Below, one piece after another: positions 42,494 to 51,716 of a stretch of DNA of 64,000 nt. The DNA is taken from the NCBI GenBank assembly GCA_023241745.1, contig JALQCY010000003.1, forward strand, positions 803,560 to 867,559, given 5' to 3'. Every line of letters begins with the position of its first letter. The stretch's first letter is position 1. Position numbers and translations under genes: made by a program. The notes beneath the pieces are model-generated. The model was not told the origin of the DNA. It ran no database searches and was given only the letters and a program-made list of their open reading frames with translations. Source of the stretch: Isoptericola peretonis. GTDB lineage: Bacteria; Actinomycetota; Actinomycetes; Actinomycetales; Cellulomonadaceae.

Positions 42494-43840
42494 GTGCCCA
42501 CGTCCCCCTCGCTGCCGGTCCGCCTCGACCGCGGCTCGCCCGACCCCCTCGGGGCCCAGCTCTCCGCCCAGGTGCGGGCCCTGGTGACCGGCGGGACGCT
42601 GCGCCGGGGCGACCGGCTCCCGTCGACGCGGGCGCTCGCCGTCGACCTCGGGGTGGCACGGTCGGTGACCGAGCAGGCGTACGACCAGCTGACGGCCGAG
42701 GGCTGGCTCGTCGCGCGCCGGGGAGCGGGCACGTTCGTGGGCGCCGAGGCGGCACCCGCCGGGCCGCCGGCCCGGCGCCGACCGGGCGGGGCCGCGCCCG
42801 GGCTGGTGCGGCTCAGCACCGGCGAGCCGTGGATCGACCCGCGTCACCGGGCCGGGTGGCGCCGCGCGTGGCGGGAGGTGTCCGCCGTCGCGCCGCCCCC
42901 GGGGTACGGCGACCCGCGCGGCCTGCCGGAGCTGCGGGTCGCGCTCGCCGAGCGGCTCGCGCGCACCCGCGGGCTCGTCGCGGACCCCGACGAGGTGGTG
43001 GTCACGGCCGGGACGACGGCGGGGCTGCGCGACCTGCTCGCCGTCCTGCCTCCGGGGCCGGTAGGCGTCGAGGACCCGGGCTACCGCGCCGCCGTCGCGG
43101 CCGTGCACGCCGCCGGCCGCACGGTGGCCGACCTGCCGGCCGAGGCGCGGCACGACGAGGCGGCGCTCCGTGGCCTGGCCGCCGCGTACGTGACGCCGGC
43201 GCACCAGCACCCCCTGGGGCGGGTGATGCCGGCCGACGACCGGCTCGCGCTGCTCGCCGCGTCGCGGGCCACGGGGGCGGTGGTGGTCGAGGACGACTAC
43301 GACTCCGAGCTGCGGTACGACGTCGCCCCCGTCCCCGCGCTGGCGGCGCTCGGGCGCGACCGGGTCGCGTACCTGGGCACCGCGTCGAAGTCCGCGCCGC
43401 CGGGGCTGCGCATCGGGTGGATGGTGCCGCCCCCGTCGCTGCTCGACGACGTGGCGCGCCACCGCGACGTCGTCCACGACGTCGCGGCCTGGCCCGCACA
43501 GCGCGCCCTGCTGACCCTGCTGCGGGACGGCTGGCTGGACGCCGTGGTCCGCACTGCGCGCCGGGTGTACGCCGAGCGGTCGGCGCGCGTCGCCGCGGTC
43601 CTGGCGCCGCACGGCGTGCCCGCCGCGACGTCCGCGGGCATGTACTCGACCTGGCTGATGCCGCAGGACGCGGCGCTACGGGCTCACGACTCCGCCCGGC
43701 GGGCGGGGTTCGACCTGCCGCTCCTGGCCGACCTGTGCCGCAGCGCCGGGCACTCCGGCGTCGTGGTCGGGTTCGGCGGGCTGGACGACGCGCAGCTCGA
43801 CCGCGCGCTGGCCGCGATCCGGGCGGGCCTCGGAGGGTGA
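42494..43840 (+). CDS. MocR-family (GntR plus aminotransferase) regulator
   Basis: This 448-residue protein has a GntR winged helix (residues about 10-75; RLPSTRALAVDLGVARSVTEQAYDQL) joined to a class-I aminotransferase-like domain. The PLP lysine motif is YLGTASKSAPPGLRIGW and VVVEDDYDSELRY supplies the Asp that contacts PLP. PdxR/MocR proteins sense PLP and control B6 synthesis or amino-sugar genes. GTG 42494 has GGAGGT very close upstream (3-base gap). It is divergent from the FMN-binding protein, the likely target along with itself. Confidence 0.88.
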   Translation: MPTSPSLPVRLDRGSPDPLGAQLSAQVRALVTGGTLRRGDRLPSTRALAVDLGVARSVTEQAYDQLTAEGWLVARRGAGTFVGAEAAPAGPPARRRPGGAAPGLVRLSTGEPWIDPRHRAGWRRAWREVSAVAPPPGYGDPRGLPELRVALAERLARTRGLVADPDEVVVTAGTTAGLRDLLAVLPPGPVGVEDPGYRAAVAAVHAAGRTVADLPAEARHDEAALRGLAAAYVTPAHQHPLGRVMPADDRLALLAASRATGAVVVEDDYDSELRYDVAPVPALAALGRDRVAYLGTASKSAPPGLRIGWMVPPPSLLDDVARHRDVVHDVAAWPAQRALLTLLRDGWLDAVVRTARRVYAERSARVAAVLAPHGVPAATSAGMYSTWLMPQDAALRAHDSARRAGFDLPLLADLCRSAGHSGVVVGFGGLDDAQLDRALAAIRAGLGG

Positions 43841-43885
43841 CGTCCCGTCCTGCGCCCGGACGAGAAGGAATCGCTACGTCACCTG

Positions 43886-45109
43886 CTAGAGGAGGCCGTC
43901 GACCACCTTCGCCGCGAGGCCGAGCGCCGTGGTCGTGCCGAGACCGTCCGCGACGGTCACGGTCGTGACGCCCGGAGCCGGATCCTCCACGACGAACGGC
44001 GTCCCCGCGAACGGGCCGCGGCGCGGGCGCGGCACCGCCACGTCGGGCACCGACCAGCGGCGCAGCACCTCGAGCGGCCGGCCGAGCAGCGCCCCGGCCT
44101 CCCGCAGCAGCAGCGCGTCGGCGGCCTCGGAGCGTTCGGGGTCGCGGTCGAGCCCGCCGTCGGTCCGGCGGTCGGCGTCGGGGCGGCGGGCCTCGCCGAG
44201 CAGCAGCGACCCGCCGCCGGAGTGCGGCGTGAACGCGAGATGGACGTCGGCGTCGAGCAGCTCCGGCGCGCCCGTGCGGAGTCGCTCGCGCACGTCGGCC
44301 AGGGCCGGGGAGTGGGCGTAGGCGGCGTCGCGCAGCAGGGTGGTGCCGCCGAGCACCGCCGGTGCGGAGGCGTCGTGCGTGCGCCCCGGCGCCGCGACCC
44401 GCAGCACCTGGCGCACGTCGTGCCGCAGCCCGGCGCGGGCCGCCTCGTCCGGGAAGAAGCGGTCCAGGTCGGCTCCGACGGCCACCAGCACGCGCCGGGC
44501 GACCACCTCGCCGCGCGAGGTGCGCACCAGCGTGCGTCCCGTGCCGGCCTCGAACGTCAGCGCGGTCGTCGACCACGCCACGTCGGCCCGCGGGCGGGCG
44601 GCCAGCGCGGCCGCCAGCGACCGCAGCGCGTCGCGGGGGTCGATCCGCAGGTCGAGCGGGAGGAACGCGCCGCCGACGAGGTCCCCGCCGCCCGGGGTCA
44701 GGCGAGCGCGCTCCGTGGCCTGGGCCGCGTCGAGGAGCTCGGCGTCGCCGTCGCGGGCGGCCACGAGGTCGTCGAGCACCGCCAGCTCGTCGGCCGAGCG
44801 AGCGACCACCACGGCACCGGTGTCCTTGACCCAGAACCCGGCCTCCCGACCGAGCTTGAGCCAGCGCTCCCGCGACGCGAGAGCGCAGGACAGGGTCGCG
44901 GCGTCCTGCGTGGTGACGGCGACGTGGCCGCTGCGCCGGGCCGACGAGCCGTCCGGGCGCGGGTCCCGCTCGACCACGAGCACCGAGTGCCCGCGCGCGT
45001 GCGCCTCCAGCGCGTGCGCGAGCCCGACGATCCCCGCGCCCACGACGACGAGGTCGGCGGCGGCGGGCAGGGGAGGCAGGTTGGAGCTGCGGGGCGACGG
45101 CGGTCTCAC
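43886..45109 (-). CDS. FAD-dependent oxidoreductase (DAO family, TIGR03364-like)
   Basis: This 407-residue flavoprotein begins with the dinucleotide fold DLVVVGAGIVGLAHALEA and ERDPRPDGSSARRSGHV. Its central and C-terminal features (PLDLRIDPRDALRSLAAAL, FTPHSGGGSLLLGEARRP, VTVADGLGTTTALGLAAKVV) fit the TIGR03364 branch often found in phosphonate or amine degradation clusters. Here no phosphonate gene is adjacent, so the substrate is open. GTG 45109 is chosen; a TTG at 45145 would extend the protein by 12 residues. Confidence 0.82.
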   Translation of the reverse strand: MRPPSPRSSNLPPLPAAADLVVVGAGIVGLAHALEAHARGHSVLVVERDPRPDGSSARRSGHVAVTTQDAATLSCALASRERWLKLGREAGFWVKDTGAVVVARSADELAVLDDLVAARDGDAELLDAAQATERARLTPGGGDLVGGAFLPLDLRIDPRDALRSLAAALAARPRADVAWSTTALTFEAGTGRTLVRTSRGEVVARRVLVAVGADLDRFFPDEAARAGLRHDVRQVLRVAAPGRTHDASAPAVLGGTTLLRDAAYAHSPALADVRERLRTGAPELLDADVHLAFTPHSGGGSLLLGEARRPDADRRTDGGLDRDPERSEAADALLLREAGALLGRPLEVLRRWSVPDVAVPRPRRGPFAGTPFVVEDPAPGVTTVTVADGLGTTTALGLAAKVVDGLL

Positions 45110-45164
45110 GACGAGACCGTGCCCGATGGCGGAGCCCCTGCTCAACCGCAGCGGGCGCCCTGGC

Positions 45165-45185
45165 GAACAAGTTCAGCGAACGTTC
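45165..45185. promoter_or_regulatory. paired GAAC/GTTC palindromes in a divergent promoter
   Basis: GAACAAGTTC (45165-45174) and GAACGTTC (45178-45185) are two perfect palindromes three bases apart between the FAD oxidoreductase and the S9 peptidase. They look like regulator half-sites; spacing does not fit the actinobacterial SOS box. Confidence 0.35.
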
Positions 45186-45238
45186 ATCCCACGTTCCCCA
45201 GGCCGCCTGTTCGGCACGGGCTGTGGTAGACCGGGCGC

Positions 45239-47383
45239 GTGACTTCGGACGACGACGCCCCCACGCCTTTCGACGACCTCGACCGTTACCTGGAGCTGCC
45301 GCGGGTGGGCGGGCTCGCGCTCAGTCCCGACGGCACCCGCCTCGTCACGACCGTCCAGACGCTCGACGCGAAGCGGACGGGCTGGACGACGGCGCTGTGG
45401 GAGGTGGACCCGGCGGGCGTCGCCCCCGCGCGGCGGCTCACGCGGAGCCGGAAGGGCGAGTCGTCGGCCGTGTTCGCGGCGTCGGGCGACGTGCTCTTCA
45501 CGTCCGCCCGGCCGGACCCGGACGTGGCGAAGGACGAGGAGGAGCCGAAGGCGGCGCTGTGGCTGCTGCCTGCCGGCGGCGGCGAGGCCCGGGTCGTGGC
45601 GACGGCGCCGGGCGGGGTGGGTGGCGTGCTCGCGGCCCGCGCGGCCGACGTCGTGTCGGTGTCCGCGCCCGTGCTGCCCGGCGCGGCGGGGCTCTCCGAG
45701 GACGAGGCGCTGCGCAAGGACCGCACGGATCGCCAGCTCTCGGCCGTCCTGCACTCCGGCTACCCCGTGCGGTACTGGGACCACGACCTCGGCCCGGACG
45801 AGCCCCGGCGGTTCGCGGCCGTCTCGTCGGGCTGGACCGGCGGCGGCGGGGACGCGCGCCTCGAGCTGCGGCAGCTCACCGGCCCCGGCCGCCAGCTCGA
45901 CGAGCACGACGCCGTCCTCACCCCGGACGGCGGTGCGCTGGTCACCACGTGGAGCGTGGCCGACCCGGGCGCGGCGCGGCGCGGCACCCTGGTCGCGATC
46001 GACACCGCAACGGGGGCGCGCCGCGTCCTCGTGGACGACCCCGACGCGGACGCGTTCGGCCCCGCGGTCTCCGCGGACGGGCGCTGGGTGGCCTACGTCT
46101 CCGAGACCATCACGACGCCCGAGCACGCGCCGGTCATCCGGCTCGGGCTCGTCCCGCTCGGCGGCGGCGCGGCGGGCGGCGACCCGGGTGGCGGGCCGAC
46201 CCCCGAGATCCTCGCCGACGACTGGGACCGCTGGCCGACGTCCGTCGAGTGGCTGCCCGACGGTTCGGGGCTCGTCGTGACGGCGGACGAGGACGGCCGC
46301 GGGCCGGTGTTCCTGCTGACCTTCGGGCCTGCCGGACCCGGGTCCGGCGAGCCGGTCACGGTGGAGCGCGTGACCTCGGACGACGCGTCGTTCACCGACG
46401 TCCAGGTCGCCCCCGACGGTGCGGCGCTCTACGCGCTGCGCACCAGCTACGCGGCGCCGGCCGAGCCGGTGCGGGTCGACCTCGCCGCGTTCGTCGCGAC
46501 CGGCCCCGCGGGCGAGCGCACGCCCGTCGCCGCGGACACGCTGCGTGGCCCCGTCCCGGCTCCGGCGCTGCCCGGCGTCCTCACCGAGGTGGAGACCACG
46601 ACGGCCGACGGCGCGCGCGTGCGCGCCTGGCTCGCGCTGCCCGAGGCCGCGGACGCCGGCGCCCCCGCGCCGCTGCTGCTGTGGATCCACGGCGGACCGC
46701 TGAGCACCTGGAGCGCCTGGAGCTGGCGGTGGAACCCCTGGCTGATGGTCGCGCGGGGGTACGCCGTCCTGCTGCCCGACCCGGCACTGTCCACCGGCTA
46801 CGGCCAGGACTTCGTGCAGCGCGGCTGGGGCGCCTGGGGCGCTGCGCCGTTCACCGACCTCATGGCGATCACCGACGCGGTCGAGGCGCTGCCCGAGATC
46901 GACGCGTCGCGCACCGCCGCGATGGGCGGGTCGTTCGGCGGATACATGGCCAACTGGGTGGCCGGCCACACCGACCGGTTCCGCGCGATCGTCACGCACG
47001 CGAGCCTGTGGGCGCTCGACCAGTTCGGCCCCACCACCGACGCGGCCTACTACTGGTCCCGCGAGATGACGCCCGAGATGGCGGAGGCGAACAGCCCGCA
47101 CCGGTTCGTGGGCGACATCCGCACCCCGATGCTCGTGGTCCACGGCGACAAGGACTACCGCGTGCCGATCGGCGAGGGCCTGCGCCTGTGGCAGGAGCTG
47201 CTCACCCGGTCCGGGCTGCCCGCGGACGACGACGGCGGCACCGTGCACCGCTTCCTGTACTTCCCCGACGAGAACCACTGGGTGCTCGCGCCGCAGCACG
47301 CGAAGGTCTGGTACCAGGTGGTGCTGGCCTTCCTGGCGCAGCACGTGCTGGACGAGGAGCCGGAGCTGCCCGCGTTCCTCTGA
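45239..47383 (+). CDS. prolyl oligopeptidase-family (S9) peptidase
   Basis: This 714-residue cytoplasmic serine peptidase of the acylaminoacyl-peptidase branch has an N-terminal beta-propeller (residues about 10-430; recurring SPDGTRLV, TPDGGALV, APDGAALY) and a C-terminal alpha/beta hydrolase. The nucleophile is in AAMGGSFGGYMANW, Asp in VVHGDKDYRVP, and His in PDENHWVL. No signal peptide. GTG 45239 is the start. It likely cleaves short peptides. A hairpin follows the stop. Confidence 0.93.
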   Translation: MTSDDDAPTPFDDLDRYLELPRVGGLALSPDGTRLVTTVQTLDAKRTGWTTALWEVDPAGVAPARRLTRSRKGESSAVFAASGDVLFTSARPDPDVAKDEEEPKAALWLLPAGGGEARVVATAPGGVGGVLAARAADVVSVSAPVLPGAAGLSEDEALRKDRTDRQLSAVLHSGYPVRYWDHDLGPDEPRRFAAVSSGWTGGGGDARLELRQLTGPGRQLDEHDAVLTPDGGALVTTWSVADPGAARRGTLVAIDTATGARRVLVDDPDADAFGPAVSADGRWVAYVSETITTPEHAPVIRLGLVPLGGGAAGGDPGGGPTPEILADDWDRWPTSVEWLPDGSGLVVTADEDGRGPVFLLTFGPAGPGSGEPVTVERVTSDDASFTDVQVAPDGAALYALRTSYAAPAEPVRVDLAAFVATGPAGERTPVAADTLRGPVPAPALPGVLTEVETTTADGARVRAWLALPEAADAGAPAPLLLWIHGGPLSTWSAWSWRWNPWLMVARGYAVLLPDPALSTGYGQDFVQRGWGAWGAAPFTDLMAITDAVEALPEIDASRTAAMGGSFGGYMANWVAGHTDRFRAIVTHASLWALDQFGPTTDAAYYWSREMTPEMAEANSPHRFVGDIRTPMLVVHGDKDYRVPIGEGLRLWQELLTRSGLPADDDGGTVHRFLYFPDENHWVLAPQHAKVWYQVVLAFLAQHVLDEEPELPAFL

Positions 47384-47390
47384 GGTCCGG

Positions 47391-47421
47391 CGGCGGGCCC
47401 GTCGCTTCAGCGGGCCCGCCG
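47391..47421. terminator. hairpin between convergent genes
   Basis: CGGCGGGCCCG-tcgcttcag-CGGGCCCGCCG is an 11-bp perfect stem beginning 8 bases after the peptidase stop. It includes the stop codon of the opposing reductase gene and could serve both genes. Confidence 0.6.
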
Positions 47422-47970
47422 GTAGTGGGTGACGTGGACGCCGTCGCCGTAGGTCGTGGCCTCGGTCAGCCGCCAGGCGCTCTTGTCCGGCGTGCTGGTC
47501 CACAGCCGCCGGCCGTGGCCGAGCACGACGGGGAACGTCATGAGGTGGATCTCGTCCACCAGGTCGAGGGCGAGCAGCCCCTGGGCCAGGCGGATGCTGC
47601 CCGCCACCAGGACGTCCCCGTCGACGTCGCGCCGCAGCCGGGACACCTCCTCGGGGAGGTCGCCGGACAGGACGGTCGTGGGGGCCCAGGTCGGGTCGCG
47701 GAGCGTCGAGGAGACGACGTACTTCGGCATCGCGTTGAGCGCGTCGGCGAGCTCGCCCTCGACCTGGGGCCACGCCTCGGCGAAGCCCTCGTACGTCACG
47801 CGCCCGAGCAGCTGGGCGCTCGCCCCGATCGACTCGAGCTCCTTGTACCGCTCGCCGTCGGGGCCGCGGTCGAACTCGAAGCTCCAGTCGAGGTACTTGA
47901 AGTCCTCGCCGCCGGGTGCCTCGACGACGCCGTCGAGCGAGATGAACTCGGTGAGCACGATGCGTCCCAT
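47407..47970 (-). CDS. dihydrofolate reductase family (RibD C-terminal) protein
   Basis: This 187-residue protein opens MGRIVLTEFISLDGVVEAPGG, typical of this superfamily, with LVAGSIRLAQGLLALDLVDE as the nucleotide-binding part and FPVVLGHGRRLW near the end. GAGGAGG precedes ATG 47970. A strong hairpin separates it from the upstream TetR gene, so it is its own unit. Substrate unknown; it differs clearly from the family member at 7512-8078. Confidence 0.87.
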   Translation of the reverse strand: MGRIVLTEFISLDGVVEAPGGEDFKYLDWSFEFDRGPDGERYKELESIGASAQLLGRVTYEGFAEAWPQVEGELADALNAMPKYVVSSTLRDPTWAPTTVLSGDLPEEVSRLRRDVDGDVLVAGSIRLAQGLLALDLVDEIHLMTFPVVLGHGRRLWTSTPDKSAWRLTEATTYGDGVHVTHYRRAR

Positions 47971-47996
47971 GGCCGACCTCCTCGCACCAGCATGCG

Positions 47997-48022
47997 CCGT
48001 CCGGCCCGGCTCGGCCGGACGG
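47997..48022. terminator. hairpin between TetR and RibD-like genes
   Basis: CCGTCCGGCC-cggctc-GGCCGGACGG is a 10-bp perfect stem just beyond the TetR stop on the minus strand. It likely ends the regulator transcript. Confidence 0.6.
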
Positions 48023-48026
48023 GGGG

Positions 48027-48671
48027 TCAGGCGGGGGCCACGATGAGGTCGACGAGGACCTCGAGCATGGAGGCGGCGTCGCGCCGCGCGCCGGCGGCCG
48101 GGAGCATCGCGGCCCGCTGCCCGGCCTCGTGGGCGCCGAGCAGCAGATCGATGGCGACGTGCTCGTCGATCGCGAAGCGGAGGCCGAGGACGTCCATGAC
48201 GCGGTTCAGCGCCGCGATCATCTCCTCGCGCAGCTGGTGCTGCTGGTCCACGTAGCGCTGCGCGACCTGGGGGTCGCGCAGGGCGAGCAGCTCGAACTCG
48301 AGCTCCATGACGCACCACGACGACTTAGCGGCCTGGTCCGGCAGCACGGACGCGATGACCTCGCGCACGCTGGCCCGGAACCCCTCGGGGGTCTGCAGGG
48401 CGGCGGGGTCCACCGTGGTGACCGCGCGCTCGAGAGCCCCGAGGTGGCTGCGTGCCTCGCGCTCCGTGAGCGCGAGGAACAGCTCCTCCTTGCTCGCGAA
48501 GTTCGAGTAGAACGCGCCGCGGGTGAATCCGGCGGCCTCGCAGACCGCCTCGATCGACGCCGCCTGGACGCCGACCTGCGCGAAGACCTCGAAGGCGGCG
48601 TCGAGCAGCCGGGCGCGGGTGCGTTCGCGGCGCGGCGAGCGGCCGGGGACGGCCGTAGCCTCGTCGGGCAC
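48027..48671 (-). CDS. TetR-family regulator of the MMPL/YhgE operon
   Basis: This 214-residue repressor has the helix-turn-helix IEAVCEAAGFTRGAFYSNFASKEELFLAL at residues about 40-68 and an all-helical ligand domain. It is divergent from the MMPL-YhgE export genes with a perfect palindrome (AACGTATC-C-GATACGTT) in between, a standard arrangement for a local efflux repressor. GTG 48671 is taken as the start; a few residues are uncertain. The ligand is unknown. Confidence 0.9.
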   Translation of the reverse strand: MPDEATAVPGRSPRRERTRARLLDAAFEVFAQVGVQAASIEAVCEAAGFTRGAFYSNFASKEELFLALTEREARSHLGALERAVTTVDPAALQTPEGFRASVREVIASVLPDQAAKSSWCVMELEFELLALRDPQVAQRYVDQQHQLREEMIAALNRVMDVLGLRFAIDEHVAIDLLLGAHEAGQRAAMLPAAGARRDAASMLEVLVDLIVAPA

Positions 48672-48769
48672 CGCGTTCTCGGTGGTCAGGGGGTCCTCCT
48701 CGGGGGTGCTGCGGGGTACCGGGCCCGTGCGCTCGGCGCCGGGACCGGGGCCACTCTAGCCAGTACAGC

Positions 48770-48811
48770 AACGTATCCGATACGTTCATGCATCGGATAC
48801 AGTGCCGTATC
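48770..48811. promoter_or_regulatory. TetR operator, one perfect palindrome plus a second inverted pair
   Basis: AACGTATC-C-GATACGTT (48770-48786) is a 17-bp perfect palindrome. A second GATAC (48796-48800) and GTATC (48807-48811) pair follows. Both lie between the divergent TetR and MMPL genes. Confidence 0.75.
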
Positions 48812-48842
48812 GATCCCCTGCTCCGTCGTCCCGGGAGAGCCT

Positions 48843-51716
48843 GTGTCCTCCGTCCTGTACTCCCTCGGCCGCTGGGCCGCCCGGGCCCGCCGGCTCGTCG
48901 TGATCGGCTGGGTCCTGGTGCTCGCGGTGGTCGGCGGCGCGGCCGGCCTCCTCTACCAGGGCTTCGACAACTCGGTGACCATCCCGGGCACGGAGTCGCA
49001 GGACGCCCTCGACAGCCTCTCCGCGACGTTCCCGCAGGTCAGCGGCTCCTCGGCCCAGATCATCGTCGTCGCGCCCGACGGCTCCACCATCGAGGACGAC
49101 GCCGTGCGGGGCCCGGTCACCGACGCCGTCGACGAGATCGGCGAGCTCGACCAGGTCGCCGCCGTCACCTCCCCCTACGACGACCAGATGGCCGCGTCCG
49201 TCAACGACGACGAGTCGGCCACGCTGCTGACCATCCAGCTCGACGGCGACCAGTCCGTCATCACGGAGGACACCAAGGACGCGCTGCACACCGCGAGCGA
49301 CGACCTCGCAGCCGCGCTGCCGGCGGGCTCGCAGGCGAGCCTGGGCGGCGAGCTGTTCAGCGTCGAGTTCCCCGCGCTGAGCATCATCGAGGCGATCGGC
49401 GTCGTCGTCGCCCTCGTGGTCCTCATCATCACCCTCGGGTCGTTCGTCGCGGCGGGCCTGCCGCTGATCAACGCGCTCATGGGCGTGGGCGTCTCCATGC
49501 TGCTGCTGCTCGGCGCCACGGTGTTCGGCCCGATCAACTCGACGACGCCGATGCTCGGGCTGATGCTCGGGCTCGCCGTGGGCATCGACTACGCGCTGTT
49601 CATCGTGTCCCGTCACCGCGAGCAGCTCGACGCGGGGCTGGCCGTCGACGAGTCGATCGCGCGTGCCGTGGCGACCGCGGGCTCCGCCGTCATCTTCGCC
49701 GGCCTCACGGTGATGATCGCGCTGGTGGGCCTCGGCGTCGCCGGTATCCCGTTCCTCACGGTCATGGGCGTCGCGGCGGCCGCGTCGGTGGGCATCGCCG
49801 TCGTCATCTCGCTCACCCTGCTGCCCGCGCTGCTGTCGTTCGCGGGGGAGCGGCTGCGGCCGCGCTCGCCGGGCCGGGGGCGCAAGAGCCGCGGCAAGCG
49901 GCAGGCCGCGCCGCAGGGGTCCGAGAACCGGTTCTTCGCGGGCTGGGTGCGGGGGGCGACCCGGGTCCCCGTGCTGACGATCGTGCTCATCGTGGGGGCG
50001 ATCGCCGCCCTGACCTTCCCCGCGACGAACCTCAGGCTCGCCCTGCCGGACGCGGGGACGTTGCCGGAGGAGAGCTCCGCCCGGGTCACGTACGACCTCG
50101 TGGGCGAGGAGTTCGGCGACGGCTTCAACGGACCGTTGATCGTCACCGGCTCGATCGTCACCAGCAACGACCCCGTGAAGCTCATGGACGACCTCGGTGC
50201 CGAGATCGCCACGCTGCCCGGCGTCGCCGACGTGCCGCTCTCCACGCCCAACCCGTCGGCCGACACCGGGATCGTCCAGGTGGTGCCCGAGGGCGGGCCG
50301 ACGTCGGAGGAGACCAAGGCGCTCGTGGGCGAGATCCGCGCCCAGCACGACCACTACCTCGAGAAGTACGGCGTCGACCTGTCCGTCACGGGCTTCACGG
50401 CCGTGGGCATCGACGTCTCCGACAAGCTCGGCGCCGCGCTGCTGCCGTTCGGGCTCGTCGTCGTCGGGCTGTCGCTGGTGCTGCTCACCATGGTGTTCCG
50501 CTCGATCTGGGTGCCGATCAAGGCGTCGCTCGGCTACCTGCTGTCCGTCGGGGCGGCGTTCGGCGCGGTCGCCCTCGTCTTCGAGAACGGGGTGCTCGCC
50601 GAGGCGCTCAACGTCACCAAGCTCGGCCCCGTCATCAGCTTCATGCCCATCATCCTCATGGGCGTGCTGTTCGGCCTCGCCATGGACTACGAGGTCTTCC
50701 TCGTCTCGCGCATCCGGGAGGACTACGTGCACGGCGGGGACGCGCGCCGCGCCGTGCGCACGGGCTTCCTCGGCTCCGCCAAGGTGGTCACCGCCGCCGC
50801 CGTCATCATGTTCGCCGTCTTCGTCGCGTTCGTGCCCGAGGGCGACATGACCCTCAAGCCGATCGCCCTGGGCCTCGCCGTCGGCGTGCTCGTGGACGCG
50901 TTCGTCGTGCGGATGACGCTGGTGCCGGCGGTGCTCGCCCTGCTGGGCGAGCGGGCCTGGCACATGCCTCGCTGGCTCGACCGTGTGCTGCCGACGTTCG
51001 ACGTCGAGGGGGAGGGCCTCACCAAGGAGCTGCGGCTCGTGTCGTGGCCCGAGCCGGGCGCCACCGACGCCGTCGCGGCCCGCGGGCTCGAGGTCGCCGG
51101 CCCGGAGGGCACCGACGTCCCGGTCGTCGGGCCGGTCAGCGTGCGCGTGCCGGACGGCGGCGCGCTGTGCGTGCACGGCGACGCGGCCGCCCCCGTGTCC
51201 GCGCTGCTGCTCGCGCTCTCCGGGCGGATGACGCCCGCCGCGGGCGCGGTCAAGGTGACCGGGCTCGTCGTCCCCGAGCGCGCGATGTCGGTGCGCGGCC
51301 GCGTCGCCGTGGTGGACGCGCTCGCGGAGCGCGGCCGCCCCGCCGCCGCCGTCGACGCCGCCGTGCGCGACGGCGCACGGGTCGTGGTGGTGGACCGCAC
51401 CGACGCCGTCGCCGACCGCCCGGCGCGCGAGGCGCTCGCCGCCGCGCTCGCCCGCGCCCAGGGCGGCGGGACGGCCGTGCTGCTCGGAGCCAGCGGCGTC
51501 TCGGCGACCGACCTGCTCGACGACGGCACCGGCCGCGAGGTCGCCGTGCTCGACGTCGGCGGCGGCTGGGGAGCGCCGAGCGTGCTCACCGGCGCCGACG
51601 TGCCCCCACCCGTGCCGCCCGCTGACGCGGGCCCGGGCGCGGAGCCTGCCGCCGACGAGCCGGACGGCACCGACGACATCGACGAGGACACCCACGTGCA
51701 GGAGGTGCGGGCATGA
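48843..51716 (+). CDS. MMPL-type RND transporter with a degenerate ABC-ATPase-like tail
   Basis: This 957-residue membrane protein has about 12 helices in two MMPL halves, with GIDYALFIVSRHREQL in the first and AMDYEVFLVSRIREDYVHG in the second, carrying the acidic residues of proton-coupled members. Residues about 745-915 look like an ABC ATPase that has lost its catalytic motifs: SVRVPDGGALCVHGDAAAPV in place of a P-loop, LLLALSGRMTPAAGAVKV after it, and VVVVDRTDAV like a Walker B. GTG 48843 has GGGAGA upstream. Its stop overlaps the YhgE gene. Cargo may be lipid or drug. Confidence 0.88.
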   Translation: MSSVLYSLGRWAARARRLVVIGWVLVLAVVGGAAGLLYQGFDNSVTIPGTESQDALDSLSATFPQVSGSSAQIIVVAPDGSTIEDDAVRGPVTDAVDEIGELDQVAAVTSPYDDQMAASVNDDESATLLTIQLDGDQSVITEDTKDALHTASDDLAAALPAGSQASLGGELFSVEFPALSIIEAIGVVVALVVLIITLGSFVAAGLPLINALMGVGVSMLLLLGATVFGPINSTTPMLGLMLGLAVGIDYALFIVSRHREQLDAGLAVDESIARAVATAGSAVIFAGLTVMIALVGLGVAGIPFLTVMGVAAAASVGIAVVISLTLLPALLSFAGERLRPRSPGRGRKSRGKRQAAPQGSENRFFAGWVRGATRVPVLTIVLIVGAIAALTFPATNLRLALPDAGTLPEESSARVTYDLVGEEFGDGFNGPLIVTGSIVTSNDPVKLMDDLGAEIATLPGVADVPLSTPNPSADTGIVQVVPEGGPTSEETKALVGEIRAQHDHYLEKYGVDLSVTGFTAVGIDVSDKLGAALLPFGLVVVGLSLVLLTMVFRSIWVPIKASLGYLLSVGAAFGAVALVFENGVLAEALNVTKLGPVISFMPIILMGVLFGLAMDYEVFLVSRIREDYVHGGDARRAVRTGFLGSAKVVTAAAVIMFAVFVAFVPEGDMTLKPIALGLAVGVLVDAFVVRMTLVPAVLALLGERAWHMPRWLDRVLPTFDVEGEGLTKELRLVSWPEPGATDAVAARGLEVAGPEGTDVPVVGPVSVRVPDGGALCVHGDAAAPVSALLLALSGRMTPAAGAVKVTGLVVPERAMSVRGRVAVVDALAERGRPAAAVDAAVRDGARVVVVDRTDAVADRPAREALAAALARAQGGGTAVLLGASGVSATDLLDDGTGREVAVLDVGGGWGAPSVLTGADVPPPVPPADAGPGAEPAADEPDGTDDIDEDTHVQEVRA

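Noticed and set aside
43846-43862. Terminator hairpin after the MocR gene
   Set aside because: Only a 5-bp stem (CGTCC/GGACG) is present, too weak to support.
45165-45185. SOS (LexA) box
   Set aside because: The actinobacterial box needs four bases between GAAC and GTTC; here the spacing is two and zero.
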